From positions 2,671,001 to 2,735,000 of the forward strand of contig NZ_CP059297.1 in NCBI RefSeq assembly GCF_017795885.1: a stretch of DNA of 64,000 nucleotides, written 5' to 3'. The stretch comes from Brevundimonas sp. AJA228-03. Its GTDB lineage: Bacteria > Pseudomonadota > Alphaproteobacteria > Caulobacterales > Caulobacteraceae. A program made the position numbers and the translations under genes. The notes under the pieces are model-generated. The model was not told the DNA's origin, made no database searches, and worked only from the letters and a program-made list of their open reading frames with translations. Of this stretch, positions 25,457 through 34,119 are shown one piece after another. The stretch's first letter is position 1. Each line of letters begins with the position of its first letter.

Positions 25457-27361
25457 GTGTCGGGGATGACGAACATGCGATGGGCTCTGTTTCTGGGATC
25501 CCTGGCGCTTGCGCTGGTGATCGGGGTCTGGGCGCTGCAGGTGCCCGCGCCGCGCGACGCCAGCGCCTCCCCCACCGAATTCTCGGCCCGGCGCGCCATG
25601 GCCGACGTGCGCCAGATCGGTGCCCGCCCCCACCCCGTCGGATCAGCCGACCATGCGCGCGTCCAGGGCTATCTCGTCCAGCGGATGGCGTCCCTCGGCC
25701 TGAATCCGGTCCTCCAGTCCGGAGCCCTGTCGCCCGAGGCGATCGCACGCCTGACCCGTTGGGGCGGTGATCCGGTGGCGGCGGGCAATGCCGCAGTGAA
25801 TATCGTCGGTGTCCTGCCCGGGCGCAATCCGGGCGCGGCGGCCGTCGCGCTGATGGCCCACTATGACAGCGCCTGGGGATCGCCGGGCGCGGCGGACGAT
25901 GGCGCGGGCGTGGCGGCGGTGCTGGAAGCCGTCCGGGCCATCAAGGCGCGTGGTCCGGCGGACCGGACGCTGGTCGTCCTGTTCACCGATGCGGAAGAAC
26001 TGAACCTGGACGGCGCGCGCCTCTTCTTTTCGGAAAATCCCCTGCGCGACCGGATCGGGGCGGTGGTCAATCTGGAGGCCCGCGGCGGCGGCGGCCGGGC
26101 CATGATGTTCGAGACCGGACGGGGCAATGCCGAAACGATCGCCCTGTTCACCAAGGCCGCGGGAAAGGCCGACGGCGGCGCGACGTCCAACGCCCTGTCG
26201 ATCTTCGTCTATGAGTCCATGCCCAACGGCACCGACTTCACCATCCCGAAGAACCGGGGCATCGGCGGGGTCAACTTCGCCTTCATCGGCCGCCCGTCGC
26301 AGTACCACTCCCCGAGCGCCACACCCGAAAACCTCGATCAGGGCGCGTTGCAGCACATAGGCTCCCAGGCGCTGGAAGCGACCGACGCGCACATCCGCGC
26401 CGACGCCCTGCCCGTCGCGGGGGCCAATGTCGTCTATGGCGACGTGCTGGGCCGGATCTTCATCGTCCATTCGACCGGGCTGGGGTGGACGCTGCTGGCC
26501 GTCACGGCGGCCCTGCTGGCCTTCGCCGCCTGGGGAGCCCGCCATGCGACGGGGGTCACCGCCGCCGATGTCGGACGTGGCATGCTGTCCGGCCTGTGGG
26601 TGCTGGCCATGGGGCTTGTGGTGACCCACGGCGTGCGGGCCCTGGCCGGTCCATCCGCCGCGCGGGCCGAGTCGGCCGAGGTCTATTACACCCTGCTGAG
26701 GCGTCTGCCCTGGATGGAGGCAGGGACCGGTCTGGCTGTCGTGGCGGTGGCCCTGGCCGCGCTGGCGGGACGCGCCGCCCTGGGGCCCCGTTTGCTGGCG
26801 GGGGTCGTGATCGCGGCCGCGGCGGCGGTGATGGTGATGAATGGCTTCGATGCCGTCGTGATGGGCGCGGGCGGCGTCGCCATCGCCCTGTCGACCTGGA
26901 GCCAGACGGCCCCTAAGACCCCATGGGGCGGATGGCTGGGGCTGATCGCCCTGATCCTGCTCCTGGGGTGCGTCACCCAGGCGACCGCTCCGGAGGCGGC
27001 GCTGATCTTCGTCTGGCCCGGTCTGGTCGCGGCCCTTGCGGCGGCGGCCTGCGCCCTGATCGGGGCGCGGCTTCAGAGCACCCGCTCCCTGATCCCGGCC
27101 GTGCTGGCGACCATACTGGGCGGAGCCTGGATCTTGACCCTGGCCCATCCCGTCTTCCTCGGCGTCGGTATGGACATCCCCGGCGTCCTCGCCCTGATGG
27201 CGCTGCTGGTTCTGCTGTTCGCCCGCCCCCTGGCCCCGGAGCATGCGCGGGCGACGCTGGCAGCGGGGGCGGCCGCCTGTCTGATCCTGGCCTGCGGCCT
27301 GTCCCTGACCGCCCGCTATGCCGAGCCCATGCCCGCGCCCACCGCCGGCGGGCCGACTTAG
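25457..27361 (+). CDS. M28-family membrane metallopeptidase
   Basis: 634 residues from a GTG start (ATG codons at 25466 and 25475 are alternatives). One N-terminal membrane anchor is followed by an M28 aminopeptidase domain (about 40-320): MAHYDSAWGSPGAADDGAGVAAVLE gives the His/Asp zinc ligands, FTDAEELNLDGA the catalytic Glu pair, and FIGRPSQYHSPSATPENLDQGALQH the last zinc His. The C-terminal half has about eight to nine membrane segments. This layout resembles the Fxna/ERMP1-like peptidases. It probably faces the periplasm and trims peptides; the substrate is unknown. Confidence 0.85.
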   Translation: MSGMTNMRWALFLGSLALALVIGVWALQVPAPRDASASPTEFSARRAMADVRQIGARPHPVGSADHARVQGYLVQRMASLGLNPVLQSGALSPEAIARLTRWGGDPVAAGNAAVNIVGVLPGRNPGAAAVALMAHYDSAWGSPGAADDGAGVAAVLEAVRAIKARGPADRTLVVLFTDAEELNLDGARLFFSENPLRDRIGAVVNLEARGGGGRAMMFETGRGNAETIALFTKAAGKADGGATSNALSIFVYESMPNGTDFTIPKNRGIGGVNFAFIGRPSQYHSPSATPENLDQGALQHIGSQALEATDAHIRADALPVAGANVVYGDVLGRIFIVHSTGLGWTLLAVTAALLAFAAWGARHATGVTAADVGRGMLSGLWVLAMGLVVTHGVRALAGPSAARAESAEVYYTLLRRLPWMEAGTGLAVVAVALAALAGRAALGPRLLAGVVIAAAAAVMVMNGFDAVVMGAGGVAIALSTWSQTAPKTPWGGWLGLIALILLLGCVTQATAPEAALIFVWPGLVAALAAAACALIGARLQSTRSLIPAVLATILGGAWILTLAHPVFLGVGMDIPGVLALMALLVLLFARPLAPEHARATLAAGAAACLILACGLSLTARYAEPMPAPTAGGPT

Positions 27362-27419
27362 CGTCCGGTTAAGGCTGTGGCTTAAGCCGACCGAAAACGC
27401 CCTCCGGTATCAGGGGCGC

Positions 27420-28112
27420 ATGAACCTGATCCACGCCCTGCAGGACAATACCGATCCCAACTCGCTGGTGACGCGGTTCCGCCGCGCCCGCGCGCGCCGC
27501 ATCGTCGACCTGATCCAGCGTATCCATGCCCGCAAGGGCGCGGTGTCGATCATCGATCTGGGGGGAGAGGCCAACTACTGGACGCTGTTCGACCGGGCGT
27601 TCCTGGACGCCTGCAAGGTCCGGATCACCCTGGTCAATCCCGGCGGCATCGACGAGACCGCCGACCCCGCCCTGTTCGAGATCGTCGACGGCGACGCCTG
27701 CGACCTGCCGCACTATGCGGACCACGCCTTCGACCTGGTCCATTCCAACTCGGTCATCGAACACGTCGGCGACTGGGGGCGGATGGAGGCCTTCGCCGCA
27801 TCCTGCCGCCGCCTGGCCCCGGCCTACTATGTCCAGACGCCCTATTTCTGGTTCCCGGTCGAACCGCATTTCAGCGCGCCCTTTTTCCACTGGCGCTCGG
27901 AGCAGAGCCGGGCGCGCGCCCTGCTGAAACGCGGCCATGGCTTTTCGCCCAGGGCCCGGGACATGGGTCAGGCGATGCGCGACGTCCAGCACGCCCGTCT
28001 GCTGGACAAGGGACAGTTCCGGTTCCTGTATCCGGACGCCGTCCACCACGACGAAGTGGTCGCGGGCATGACCAAGTCGCTGATCGCCGTGCGCGCGCCG
28101 ACATCGCACTGA
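27420..28112 (+). CDS. class I SAM-dependent methyltransferase
   Basis: 230 residues. The Rossmann motif I is visible as SIIDLGGEANYWTLFDRAF, with EIVDGDACDLPHYADHAFDLVHSNSVIEHVGDW giving motifs II and III (the FDLVHSNSVIEHV post-motif is typical of Methyltransf_11 proteins). A C-terminal YYVQTPYFWFPVEPHF segment is seen in small alphaproteobacterial members near cell-envelope genes. The substrate is not evident. It lies 58 bases after the peptidase stop, with a GGCTTAAGCC palindrome in the gap. Confidence 0.75.
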   Translation: MNLIHALQDNTDPNSLVTRFRRARARRIVDLIQRIHARKGAVSIIDLGGEANYWTLFDRAFLDACKVRITLVNPGGIDETADPALFEIVDGDACDLPHYADHAFDLVHSNSVIEHVGDWGRMEAFAASCRRLAPAYYVQTPYFWFPVEPHFSAPFFHWRSEQSRARALLKRGHGFSPRARDMGQAMRDVQHARLLDKGQFRFLYPDAVHHDEVVAGMTKSLIAVRAPTSH

Positions 28113-28181
28113 CATCGACCGCGCGGTAACCTCTGCGACGCTCCCGGCGAAGGCCGGGGCAGATCGTTCGAGAGACCCGCC

Positions 28182-28967
28182 ATGACGCGCCCTGTCCGCA
28201 TCGCCGCCCTGTCCAGCCACCCCGACCTGCGGCGTCGTCTGGCGCTGTTCGCCAGCATCGGCGTCGTCGCCGCCGCCCTGATCGCCGGCCGGGGCACGGC
28301 GCGGCCGGCCGACGCAGCCCCCCTGCCGTCGCCTCCACCTGCCGCGTCGGGTCTGACGGTGGTGGAACTGTTCACCAGCCAGGGGTGCAACGCCTGCCCG
28401 CCCGCCAACGCTAATCTGGTGACCCTGTCGAGCCGACCCGACATCCTCGCGCTGAGCTGGAACGTCACCTACTGGGACGGTCTGGGCTGGAGGGACACCT
28501 TCGCCCAGGAAGCCTTCACCCGCCGCCAGCGCGACTATCAACGCGGCCTGGGCACCGACAATGTCTGGACGCCCCAGGTGGTCGTGGATGGCCGGGACCA
28601 CGTCGTCGGCCAGCGCATGGCCCAGATCCAGGGCCTGATCGACCGGCACAGCCCCTTCACCGGGCCGACCGTTCAGTTCCGTAACGGCGCTGTCGGTTTC
28701 GCAGGCGGAGCCACGCCTTCCGTCCCCGCCGACGTCTGGCTGGTGCGCTACGAGCCGCGCCCGATCAATGTGCCGGTCGAGCGCGGCGAGAACGGCGGCC
28801 GCACCCTGCCCCACGCGGATGTGGTGCGCGAACTGGTCCGCCTGGGCGACTGGCGCGGCCAGACCGTCGGCTATCGCCTTCCGCCCGCGACCCGCGCCGG
28901 TCTGGCGACGGCCGTTCTCGTCCAGGCCCCGAACGGGGGTCCGATCCTGGCCGCAGCCCGGGGCTGA
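28182..28967 (+). CDS. DUF1223 secreted thioredoxin-fold protein
   Basis: 261 residues with an N-terminal membrane or signal segment (about 20-45). The DUF1223 core begins VVELFTSQGCNACPPANANL, with a CxxC pair at a thioredoxin-like position, continues LSWNVTYWDGLGWRDTFA and YTPQ/WTPQVVVDGRDHVVG, and closes with a beta-rich half. PF06764 proteins are widespread in proteobacteria; a periplasmic thiol or redox role is suspected but unproven. Confidence 0.82.
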   Translation: MTRPVRIAALSSHPDLRRRLALFASIGVVAAALIAGRGTARPADAAPLPSPPPAASGLTVVELFTSQGCNACPPANANLVTLSSRPDILALSWNVTYWDGLGWRDTFAQEAFTRRQRDYQRGLGTDNVWTPQVVVDGRDHVVGQRMAQIQGLIDRHSPFTGPTVQFRNGAVGFAGGATPSVPADVWLVRYEPRPINVPVERGENGGRTLPHADVVRELVRLGDWRGQTVGYRLPPATRAGLATAVLVQAPNGGPILAAARG

Positions 28968-29048
28968 TCTGACGTCGCCTGACAGCGGGCCGCGACCCCA
29001 TTGTGACCGGCCGCCGTATGGCTAAGGTCGCGGCAGGGGAGACTGATC

Positions 29049-29858
29049 ATGAAAAAGACCATCACGGGCCGCGTCGGCGGCATGGGCGTCGCCGCCGCAG
29101 CCGCCGCTTTCGTCATCCTGGGCGCCTGTTCCAGCGAGAGCGTGGCCGCATCCGGAGCGGACCGGGGGGATTTCGTCGTCCGCCCGGCCGAACTGACCAG
29201 CGACGACTATACCGAACTGGCGGAACAGCTGTCCGAGGAACGCTGGCTGGAAGACGTCGCCGATGTACTGAACGAGAGCCTGAGTCTCCCGGTCGATATT
29301 GGCATGCGCTTCGCCGAATGCGGCGAGAACAACGCCTACTACATCCCCGACGATCGCGAGATCCAGATCTGTATCGAGATGTTCGAGGGCGAGCGCGAGA
29401 CCTTCGCCGCCTATTACGACACCGACGAAGAGATCGAGGACGCGGTCAACGGATCGTTTCTCTTCACCGTCTTCCACGAGGTCGGCCACGCCCTGATCGA
29501 CGTACTGGAGATCCCCTTTACGGGGCGCGAGGAAGACACCGCCGACAGTCTGGCGGCGTGGTGGCTGATCGACGGCGATGATGGCGAGGAATCCGCCATC
29601 TCCGGCGCCCTCAGCTTCTATACCGACCCCGAAGAGGCCGGCGATCTGGAGGAGAGCGATTTCGCCGACGAACACTCGCTCAGCCAGCAGCGGTACTACA
29701 CCCTGACCTGCCTGGTGTACGGCTCCGACCCGGACAAATACGCCAACCTGCTCGAGGACGAGTGGCTGACGCCCGAACGCGCCGAACAGTGCCCCGCCGA
29801 GTTCGAGCGCCTCACCTCGACCTGGTACACCCTGCTGGATGCGCATCTGAAAGAGTAG
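29049..29858 (+). CDS. DUF4344 putative metallopeptidase, lipoprotein
   Basis: 269 residues. The N-terminus ends in a lipobox (VILGAC, Cys27). The zinc motif HEVGH at residues 143-147 is followed by EDTADSLAAWWLI, the downstream acidic ligand region of PF14247/DUF4344. The sequence is very acidic (Asp/Glu-rich), typical of exported Caulobacterales proteins. Probably an envelope zinc protease of unknown target. Confidence 0.8.
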   Translation: MKKTITGRVGGMGVAAAAAAFVILGACSSESVAASGADRGDFVVRPAELTSDDYTELAEQLSEERWLEDVADVLNESLSLPVDIGMRFAECGENNAYYIPDDREIQICIEMFEGERETFAAYYDTDEEIEDAVNGSFLFTVFHEVGHALIDVLEIPFTGREEDTADSLAAWWLIDGDDGEESAISGALSFYTDPEEAGDLEESDFADEHSLSQQRYYTLTCLVYGSDPDKYANLLEDEWLTPERAEQCPAEFERLTSTWYTLLDAHLKE

Positions 29859-29871
29859 CGGTCAGCCGCCT

Positions 29872-30339
29872 CTACAGCAGGCTGGCCAGGTCCCGCCGGA
29901 TCTCGTGCAGCGTCGCCAGACCGTAGCCGTCCGGATCGGCCGGTTCGATCCGCATGGGGGGCATCAGGGCCTCAATGGCCGCTGCCGCGTCCAGCAGCGG
30001 GGTCTTTGACCGGGGCCGCCGGTCCAGCACGACCAGAAAGGCCGCGAGCGCGTTCCCATAGGCATGGTAGACGTCGATACCGACGTTGTGACCGCGATCT
30101 GAGGTCCAGTAGCTGTCGGACAGTTTGCGCGTGGCGTCCTCGGACTGGCGGGCGAAAATCAGGATCAATCGCGGTCGCAGACGGCCCAGACCCTTGCCCA
30201 GCCGCTTCTCGGTAAGGGTGCGCCCGACCGCCTCGATCGCCGCGGCGAGACGGGGCGACGGCGGGTTCGTCAACAACGCGGAGACCGCTTCAAGGTCAGA
30301 AGGGCCGCGCTTTCCGAACAGTCGCCCGAACCAACCCAT
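29872..30339 (-). CDS. hypothetical protein
   Basis: 155 residues from the ATG at 30339, which has GGGGTGA upstream; a longer frame adds 25 unlikely residues. The protein begins MGWFGRLFGKRG, an amphipathic start sometimes seen in membrane-associated proteins, and is otherwise soluble and helical (NPPSPRLAAAIEAVGRTLTEKRLGKGL, HAYGNALAAFLVVLDRRPRSKTPLLDAAAAIEALMPP). No family is recognised. It is convergent with the DUF4344 gene. Confidence 0.55.
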   Translation of the reverse strand: MGWFGRLFGKRGPSDLEAVSALLTNPPSPRLAAAIEAVGRTLTEKRLGKGLGRLRPRLILIFARQSEDATRKLSDSYWTSDRGHNVGIDVYHAYGNALAAFLVVLDRRPRSKTPLLDAAAAIEALMPPMRIEPADPDGYGLATLHEIRRDLASLL

Positions 30340-30516
30340 GCCGACGTCACCCCATTGACCGCCCCACCCGGCGGCTGCCGGGCAAGAAAGCACGCCGGCC
30401 CCGACCGGGTCCACGTCATTTCCGGTCGCAGGCGGGCGGGCGGGCCTGAGCTGGCCCGGGCCCTGTCCGCCATGACCCGGGCCAGTGGAGGCCAGAGCCG
30501 ACCCTGCACCGACGGA

Positions 30517-31233
30517 TCAATCCTCCGACCGCCGCTCGACCGCCACCAGGGCGTTGTCCGGCAAGGCGCGCTGAAGCGCCCTGGCCTCGTCCCACGGCGC
30601 ACGCATCCAGACCTCGCGCTCTTCCTCCGTGGTCAGGATCACCGGCATGGCCTTGGGGTGAACCGACCGCACCGGCTCGCTCGGCTCGGTGGTCAGGAAG
30701 GCGAACAGGTCTGCCGTCTCAACGCCGGTCTTCATCTTGCGCACGCCGGTCCAGCCATGGATCTGGATCCCGGCAAAGAAGGCGAGGGGCTCGTCACCCG
30801 GCAGGGCGAACCAGACGGGCCGGTACCTGCTCTCGGCATCGCGGCCGGGCTCGCTGAACGCCGTGAAGGGTACGAGGCAACGGTTCGCCGGACCCAGCCA
30901 CGGCTTCCAGTGCGACGACGCGGTGTTGCGGACATTGGTGGTCCCGCCGTCCGGTTCCATCTTCAGCAGGGCGTCAAAATCAACCGCCTTGCCCCTGGCC
31001 CGCAGCTTGTCCGCCCGCCGGGTCGCGGCGTCCAGAATGGCCTTGCGTGAGGACGGCAGACCCCAGCGGGCCATCGCCAGAACCCGGTCGCCCGCCTCAT
31101 CGTGGCGCACGATGGGGGCCGGATAGTCGGGCCAGGTGTCGCGGGGTTCCAGGTTGCCGGCCTGGTTCACCGTCGCACGCGCGAGGTCGAGAATGGCGGC
31201 GGGGCCTTTACGCAGGCTGTAGAGGTTGCACAT
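30517..31233 (-). CDS. SOS response-associated peptidase (SRAP/YedK/HMCES family)
   Basis: 238 residues starting MCNLYS, so processing exposes Cys2, the residue that forms a thiazolidine crosslink with abasic sites. Other family positions are visible: [14 protein letters not shown] (Asn), PFTAFSEPG (Glu), and [12 protein letters not shown] (His). Members shield abasic sites in single-stranded DNA. The FTAFSEP segment replaces the more usual FYEW form, so this belongs to a divergent SRAP subgroup common in alphaproteobacteria. Confidence 0.9.
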   Translation of the reverse strand: MCNLYSLRKGPAAILDLARATVNQAGNLEPRDTWPDYPAPIVRHDEAGDRVLAMARWGLPSSRKAILDAATRRADKLRARGKAVDFDALLKMEPDGGTTNVRNTASSHWKPWLGPANRCLVPFTAFSEPGRDAESRYRPVWFALPGDEPLAFFAGIQIHGWTGVRKMKTGVETADLFAFLTTEPSEPVRSVHPKAMPVILTTEEEREVWMRAPWDEARALQRALPDNALVAVERRSED

Positions 31234-31549
31234 GGCGCGAGACCACCATGCCCTTTGGGTAGTGTCCAGAAGCGGACACGGTCAACGGCAGTTGAGGGTG
31301 GATACCGGACTTCGGTTCGAACCCTGCTCAGAGTCGCTTACGCGCCAATCGCGGACATTGGCAGCGCGGCGGAAACGCGACATCCGGGCTGCTGATATCT
31401 GCCTTTCGGCACCATATAGAGGACCGCTCTCAACCCAGAAGTGAATGTCCCGGGCCTCGGGATTCGCGCCTTAGCGGCACTCGCTGAAACGCCAGGAAAG
31501 GTTGGAAAAGGTCCTCCCCGTAGCCTTGGTCCTCCTGGTTCTCGCAGAG
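31234..31549. other. intergenic stretch without recognised gene
   Basis: No coding sequence, tRNA or structured RNA is supported. It has lower coding character than its surroundings and contains two loosely similar GCGGACA pieces (near 31273 and 31359) that may be remnants of a dispersed intergenic sequence. Confidence 0.4.
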
Positions 31550-31580
31550 AAAAGCCCCGAAGTCCGAGGGACTTCGGGGC
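31550..31580 (-). terminator. Rho-independent terminator of the TonB receptor gene
   Basis: On the minus strand a 12-bp perfect stem GCCCCGAAGTCC / GGACTTCGGGGC with a three-base loop is followed by TTTT. It lies 23 bases past the receptor stop and should end the transcript. Confidence 0.85.
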
Positions 31581-31603
31581 CAGGCGTTCAGGAGCGAGAG
31601 ACC

Positions 31604-33964
31604 CTAGAAGTTGGCGCGGAGGGACACGCCGACGTAGCGTTCCGCGTCCTTGGCCGGGAAGTAGGCGATGTTGCCGGGGTTGGCCGCATTGGTGACGATC
31701 GACTCGCGCTGCATGCCGTTGACGAAGTCCTGATCGAACAGGTTCCGGACAAAGAGGCTGAGCGTGTAGCGATCATCGGCCGTGCTGGCACCGACCGTCA
31801 GATTGACCAGACCGTATCCGTCCTGAACCAGGCCCGGGTCCTGCTCGAGCGAGAATGTAACCTCGCTCTGCCGGGTGGCGGCCAGTTGGATAAAGCCGTT
31901 CAGATCTGTGCCGGGGATGGTGTCGTCGTACCGGATCGACAGATTACCCCGCCATTTCGGCGCATTGGGAAGCCGGCCGTCGACCACGTTCTGTGCGGTG
32001 CCGTTGCCAATCCGGAAGCAGGTGTTCACGGGTTGGGCCTGGCCGGCGGCGAGTGTGACCGCGGCGGCCTGGGCGGTCAGCGGGCATGACAGGCCGGTCG
32101 CATCGAAGGTGGCGTCCGCATAGGTGACGCCGCCGCTCAGGCTGATGCGATCCGTGAGGGCGAACTGGAACTCCACTTCAGCGCCCTTGGACACCGAGGA
32201 GCCGGCATTCGTCGGGATCGATACGTTCGGAGCGACCGTCGATTGCACCTGAAGGTTTTGATAGTCGGCGTAAAACAGTGCCGTGTTGACGCTCAGCCGT
32301 CCGTCGAGCCCCTGGGCTTTGTAGCCCAGCTCCCAGGCCTCTACAGTCTCCGGCAAGACCGCCACCTGGGTCGCGAAATTTGCAGTTAACTCAAAATCGT
32401 AGCCGCGGCCCTTATAACCGCGAGACCAGGTCAGATAGGTCTGGGCCTGCGCACTGAACTGGTACTGAAGCCCTAATTTGCCGGACAGATCAGTGTCGGC
32501 GACTTCTCCCCGACCGGAGGACGCCCCGAAGAGCAGACGATCGCCAGCGAACGGGGGCGTGGCCAAACGCAGCCCCTCGTAGCTCACTGTCTCGCGCTGC
32601 AAACGGGCACCGAAAAGGGCCGATAGCTGATCGGTCAGATGCCATTCCGCCTGACCGAACGCTGCCACATTTTCTGTCTTGGTGTTGGCGGTGTGGGCGG
32701 CAGAAGAAAAGAAAAAGGTCGGGCAGGGCTGACCGAAAGCGACCGGATTGGTCACGCAGCCGCCGACCCGGCGACGGAAGTCGCGATCCAGATCGAGGTT
32801 GAAGTAGAAGACGCCGACCGTGTACTGGACCGGCTGATTGGACGGCGAGGTCAGACGCAGTTCCTGGGTGAACTGGCCGATATCCAGCCCCCCGCCGTTG
32901 ATGCTGAAATAGCCGTTGCCGAACGGCACATAGAGCGGCGTCGCCGACTGGAAGCCGTCGACCTCGACATTGTTCTCGAGCGTCCAGGTCCGATAACCGG
33001 TCACCGAGGTCAGGGTGTAGTCACCGAGGGACAGGTTGGCTTCAAGCGACACACCCGACGACTTGGTGTCGGCGAAGGTCGTTCCGTCGGTTTCCACCGA
33101 ACGGTTCGTGGGCGAGGCCACGATCGGCGCGCGGATACCGGCGAGCACCGTGTTGGTCGTCAGATAGGGCACGAGTTGGCAGCAGGTGCTGTCGCTTTCG
33201 CGATAGTCCGCCGAGACCAGCAGGTTCAGGTCTTCACTCGGCTGCCATTCCAGCTTGCCGCGCAGACCGAAGACTTCACTGCCGTAGACCGTCTGGCCTG
33301 TTCCGGTATCCTGAACATAGCCTTCATCATCAGTATAGAAGCCGGTGAGGCGCCCACCGAGGGTGTCGGTGAGCGGGCCGGCGATCGTGCCCTTGAAACG
33401 ATATTCTCCGTGCTCGGCCGCAGTGATCTCGGCCGCTCCGGAAAGGTAGTCGGTGGGGCGCTGGGTGACGACATTCACCACCCCCGCCGTGGCATTCTTG
33501 CCGAACAGGGTGCCCTGCGGCCCGCGCAGGACCTCGACCCGCTCGATGTCGATCAGTTCCTGGAAACCCTGGCCCTGACGCGACAGGACCACGCCGTCGA
33601 CGACGAAGGAGACGGCCGATTCCAGACCGGTATTGAACAGGGCCGTACCGACGCCGCGGATCCGGACGTTGTTGTTTAGGTCGCTGGTCGACTGGGTGTA
33701 GGTCAGGGACGGGACCAGATTGGCGAGACCGCTGGTCCCCGTGATCTGGGAGTTGTCGAGCGTCTCGGCGCTGAGGGCCGTTACGGCGAGGGGCACGTCC
33801 TGCAAGCGCTGGCTGCGCTTCTGCGCGGTGACGATGATGTCCTCGACCTGCGCAGTGTCTTCGGATTGTGACGCGACGTCCTGGGCAAACGCGGGCGCAG
33901 CGGCCGCGGCGAGAACGAAGACTGCGGCACTGGCCATGAGGCGGCGGCTGACGTGAAACTGCAT
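31604..33964 (-). CDS. TonB-dependent receptor of the phenolic-glycoside gene cluster
   Basis: 786 residues with a signal peptide ending at AFA-Q (about residue 28). A TonB-box region VEDIIVTAQKRSQRLQDVPLAVTAL precedes the plug (VRIRGVGTALFNTGLESAVSFVVDGVVLSRQGQGFQELIDIERVEVLRGPQGTLFGKNATAGVVNV) and a barrel ending in R-A-N-F. This is the 'GPQGTLFGKNATAGVVN' group, common in sphingomonads and caulobacters for xenobiotic and plant-compound uptake. The upstream region carries the same regulatory block as the LysR/hydroxylase promoter at 41266-41335, so it is likely co-regulated with the catabolic operon 34120-41231. Confidence 0.92.
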   Translation of the reverse strand: MQFHVSRRLMASAAVFVLAAAAAPAFAQDVASQSEDTAQVEDIIVTAQKRSQRLQDVPLAVTALSAETLDNSQITGTSGLANLVPSLTYTQSTSDLNNNVRIRGVGTALFNTGLESAVSFVVDGVVLSRQGQGFQELIDIERVEVLRGPQGTLFGKNATAGVVNVVTQRPTDYLSGAAEITAAEHGEYRFKGTIAGPLTDTLGGRLTGFYTDDEGYVQDTGTGQTVYGSEVFGLRGKLEWQPSEDLNLLVSADYRESDSTCCQLVPYLTTNTVLAGIRAPIVASPTNRSVETDGTTFADTKSSGVSLEANLSLGDYTLTSVTGYRTWTLENNVEVDGFQSATPLYVPFGNGYFSINGGGLDIGQFTQELRLTSPSNQPVQYTVGVFYFNLDLDRDFRRRVGGCVTNPVAFGQPCPTFFFSSAAHTANTKTENVAAFGQAEWHLTDQLSALFGARLQRETVSYEGLRLATPPFAGDRLLFGASSGRGEVADTDLSGKLGLQYQFSAQAQTYLTWSRGYKGRGYDFELTANFATQVAVLPETVEAWELGYKAQGLDGRLSVNTALFYADYQNLQVQSTVAPNVSIPTNAGSSVSKGAEVEFQFALTDRISLSGGVTYADATFDATGLSCPLTAQAAAVTLAAGQAQPVNTCFRIGNGTAQNVVDGRLPNAPKWRGNLSIRYDDTIPGTDLNGFIQLAATRQSEVTFSLEQDPGLVQDGYGLVNLTVGASTADDRYTLSLFVRNLFDQDFVNGMQRESIVTNAANPGNIAYFPAKDAERYVGVSLRANF

Positions 33965-34034
33965 GGTGTCTCCCCATTTGCGTTCCCGCCATCGCCCGGA
34001 AAAATCCGAAGCGCAGCGGTTGTTGTTGCGTCAT

Positions 34035-34104
34035 CGTTGAACTGGGCGAGGTCCCATCGTCAAATGATTGAAAATGGCTACGTGCACCATTTCACTTATG
34101 ACTG
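34035..34104. promoter_or_regulatory. copy B of a duplicated regulatory block, upstream of the TonB receptor
   Basis: Positions 34058-34104 match 41289-41335 without gaps at 34 of 47 positions; the first 20 read CGTCAAATGATYGAAAWTGG in both. At equal distance outside the block both copies have an inverted GTTGA half-site (34036-34040 here), giving on the minus strand TTGACG, 17 bases, TCAACG, which may act as -35/-10 for the receptor. The receptor start is 94 bases away. It overlaps no gene. Confidence 0.65.
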
Positions 34105-34119
34105 TAGGTGCTGCGCCCT

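Noticed and set aside
27359..27392. TTAA-N9-TTAA upstream of the methyltransferase as a CtrA site
   Set aside because: CtrA sites have seven bases between the TTAA halves; the spacing and the GGCTTAAGCC palindrome do not fit.
31309..31330. GGTTCGAACCC resembling a tRNA T-loop
   Set aside because: No matching T-stem, anticodon arm or acceptor stem could be folded around it.
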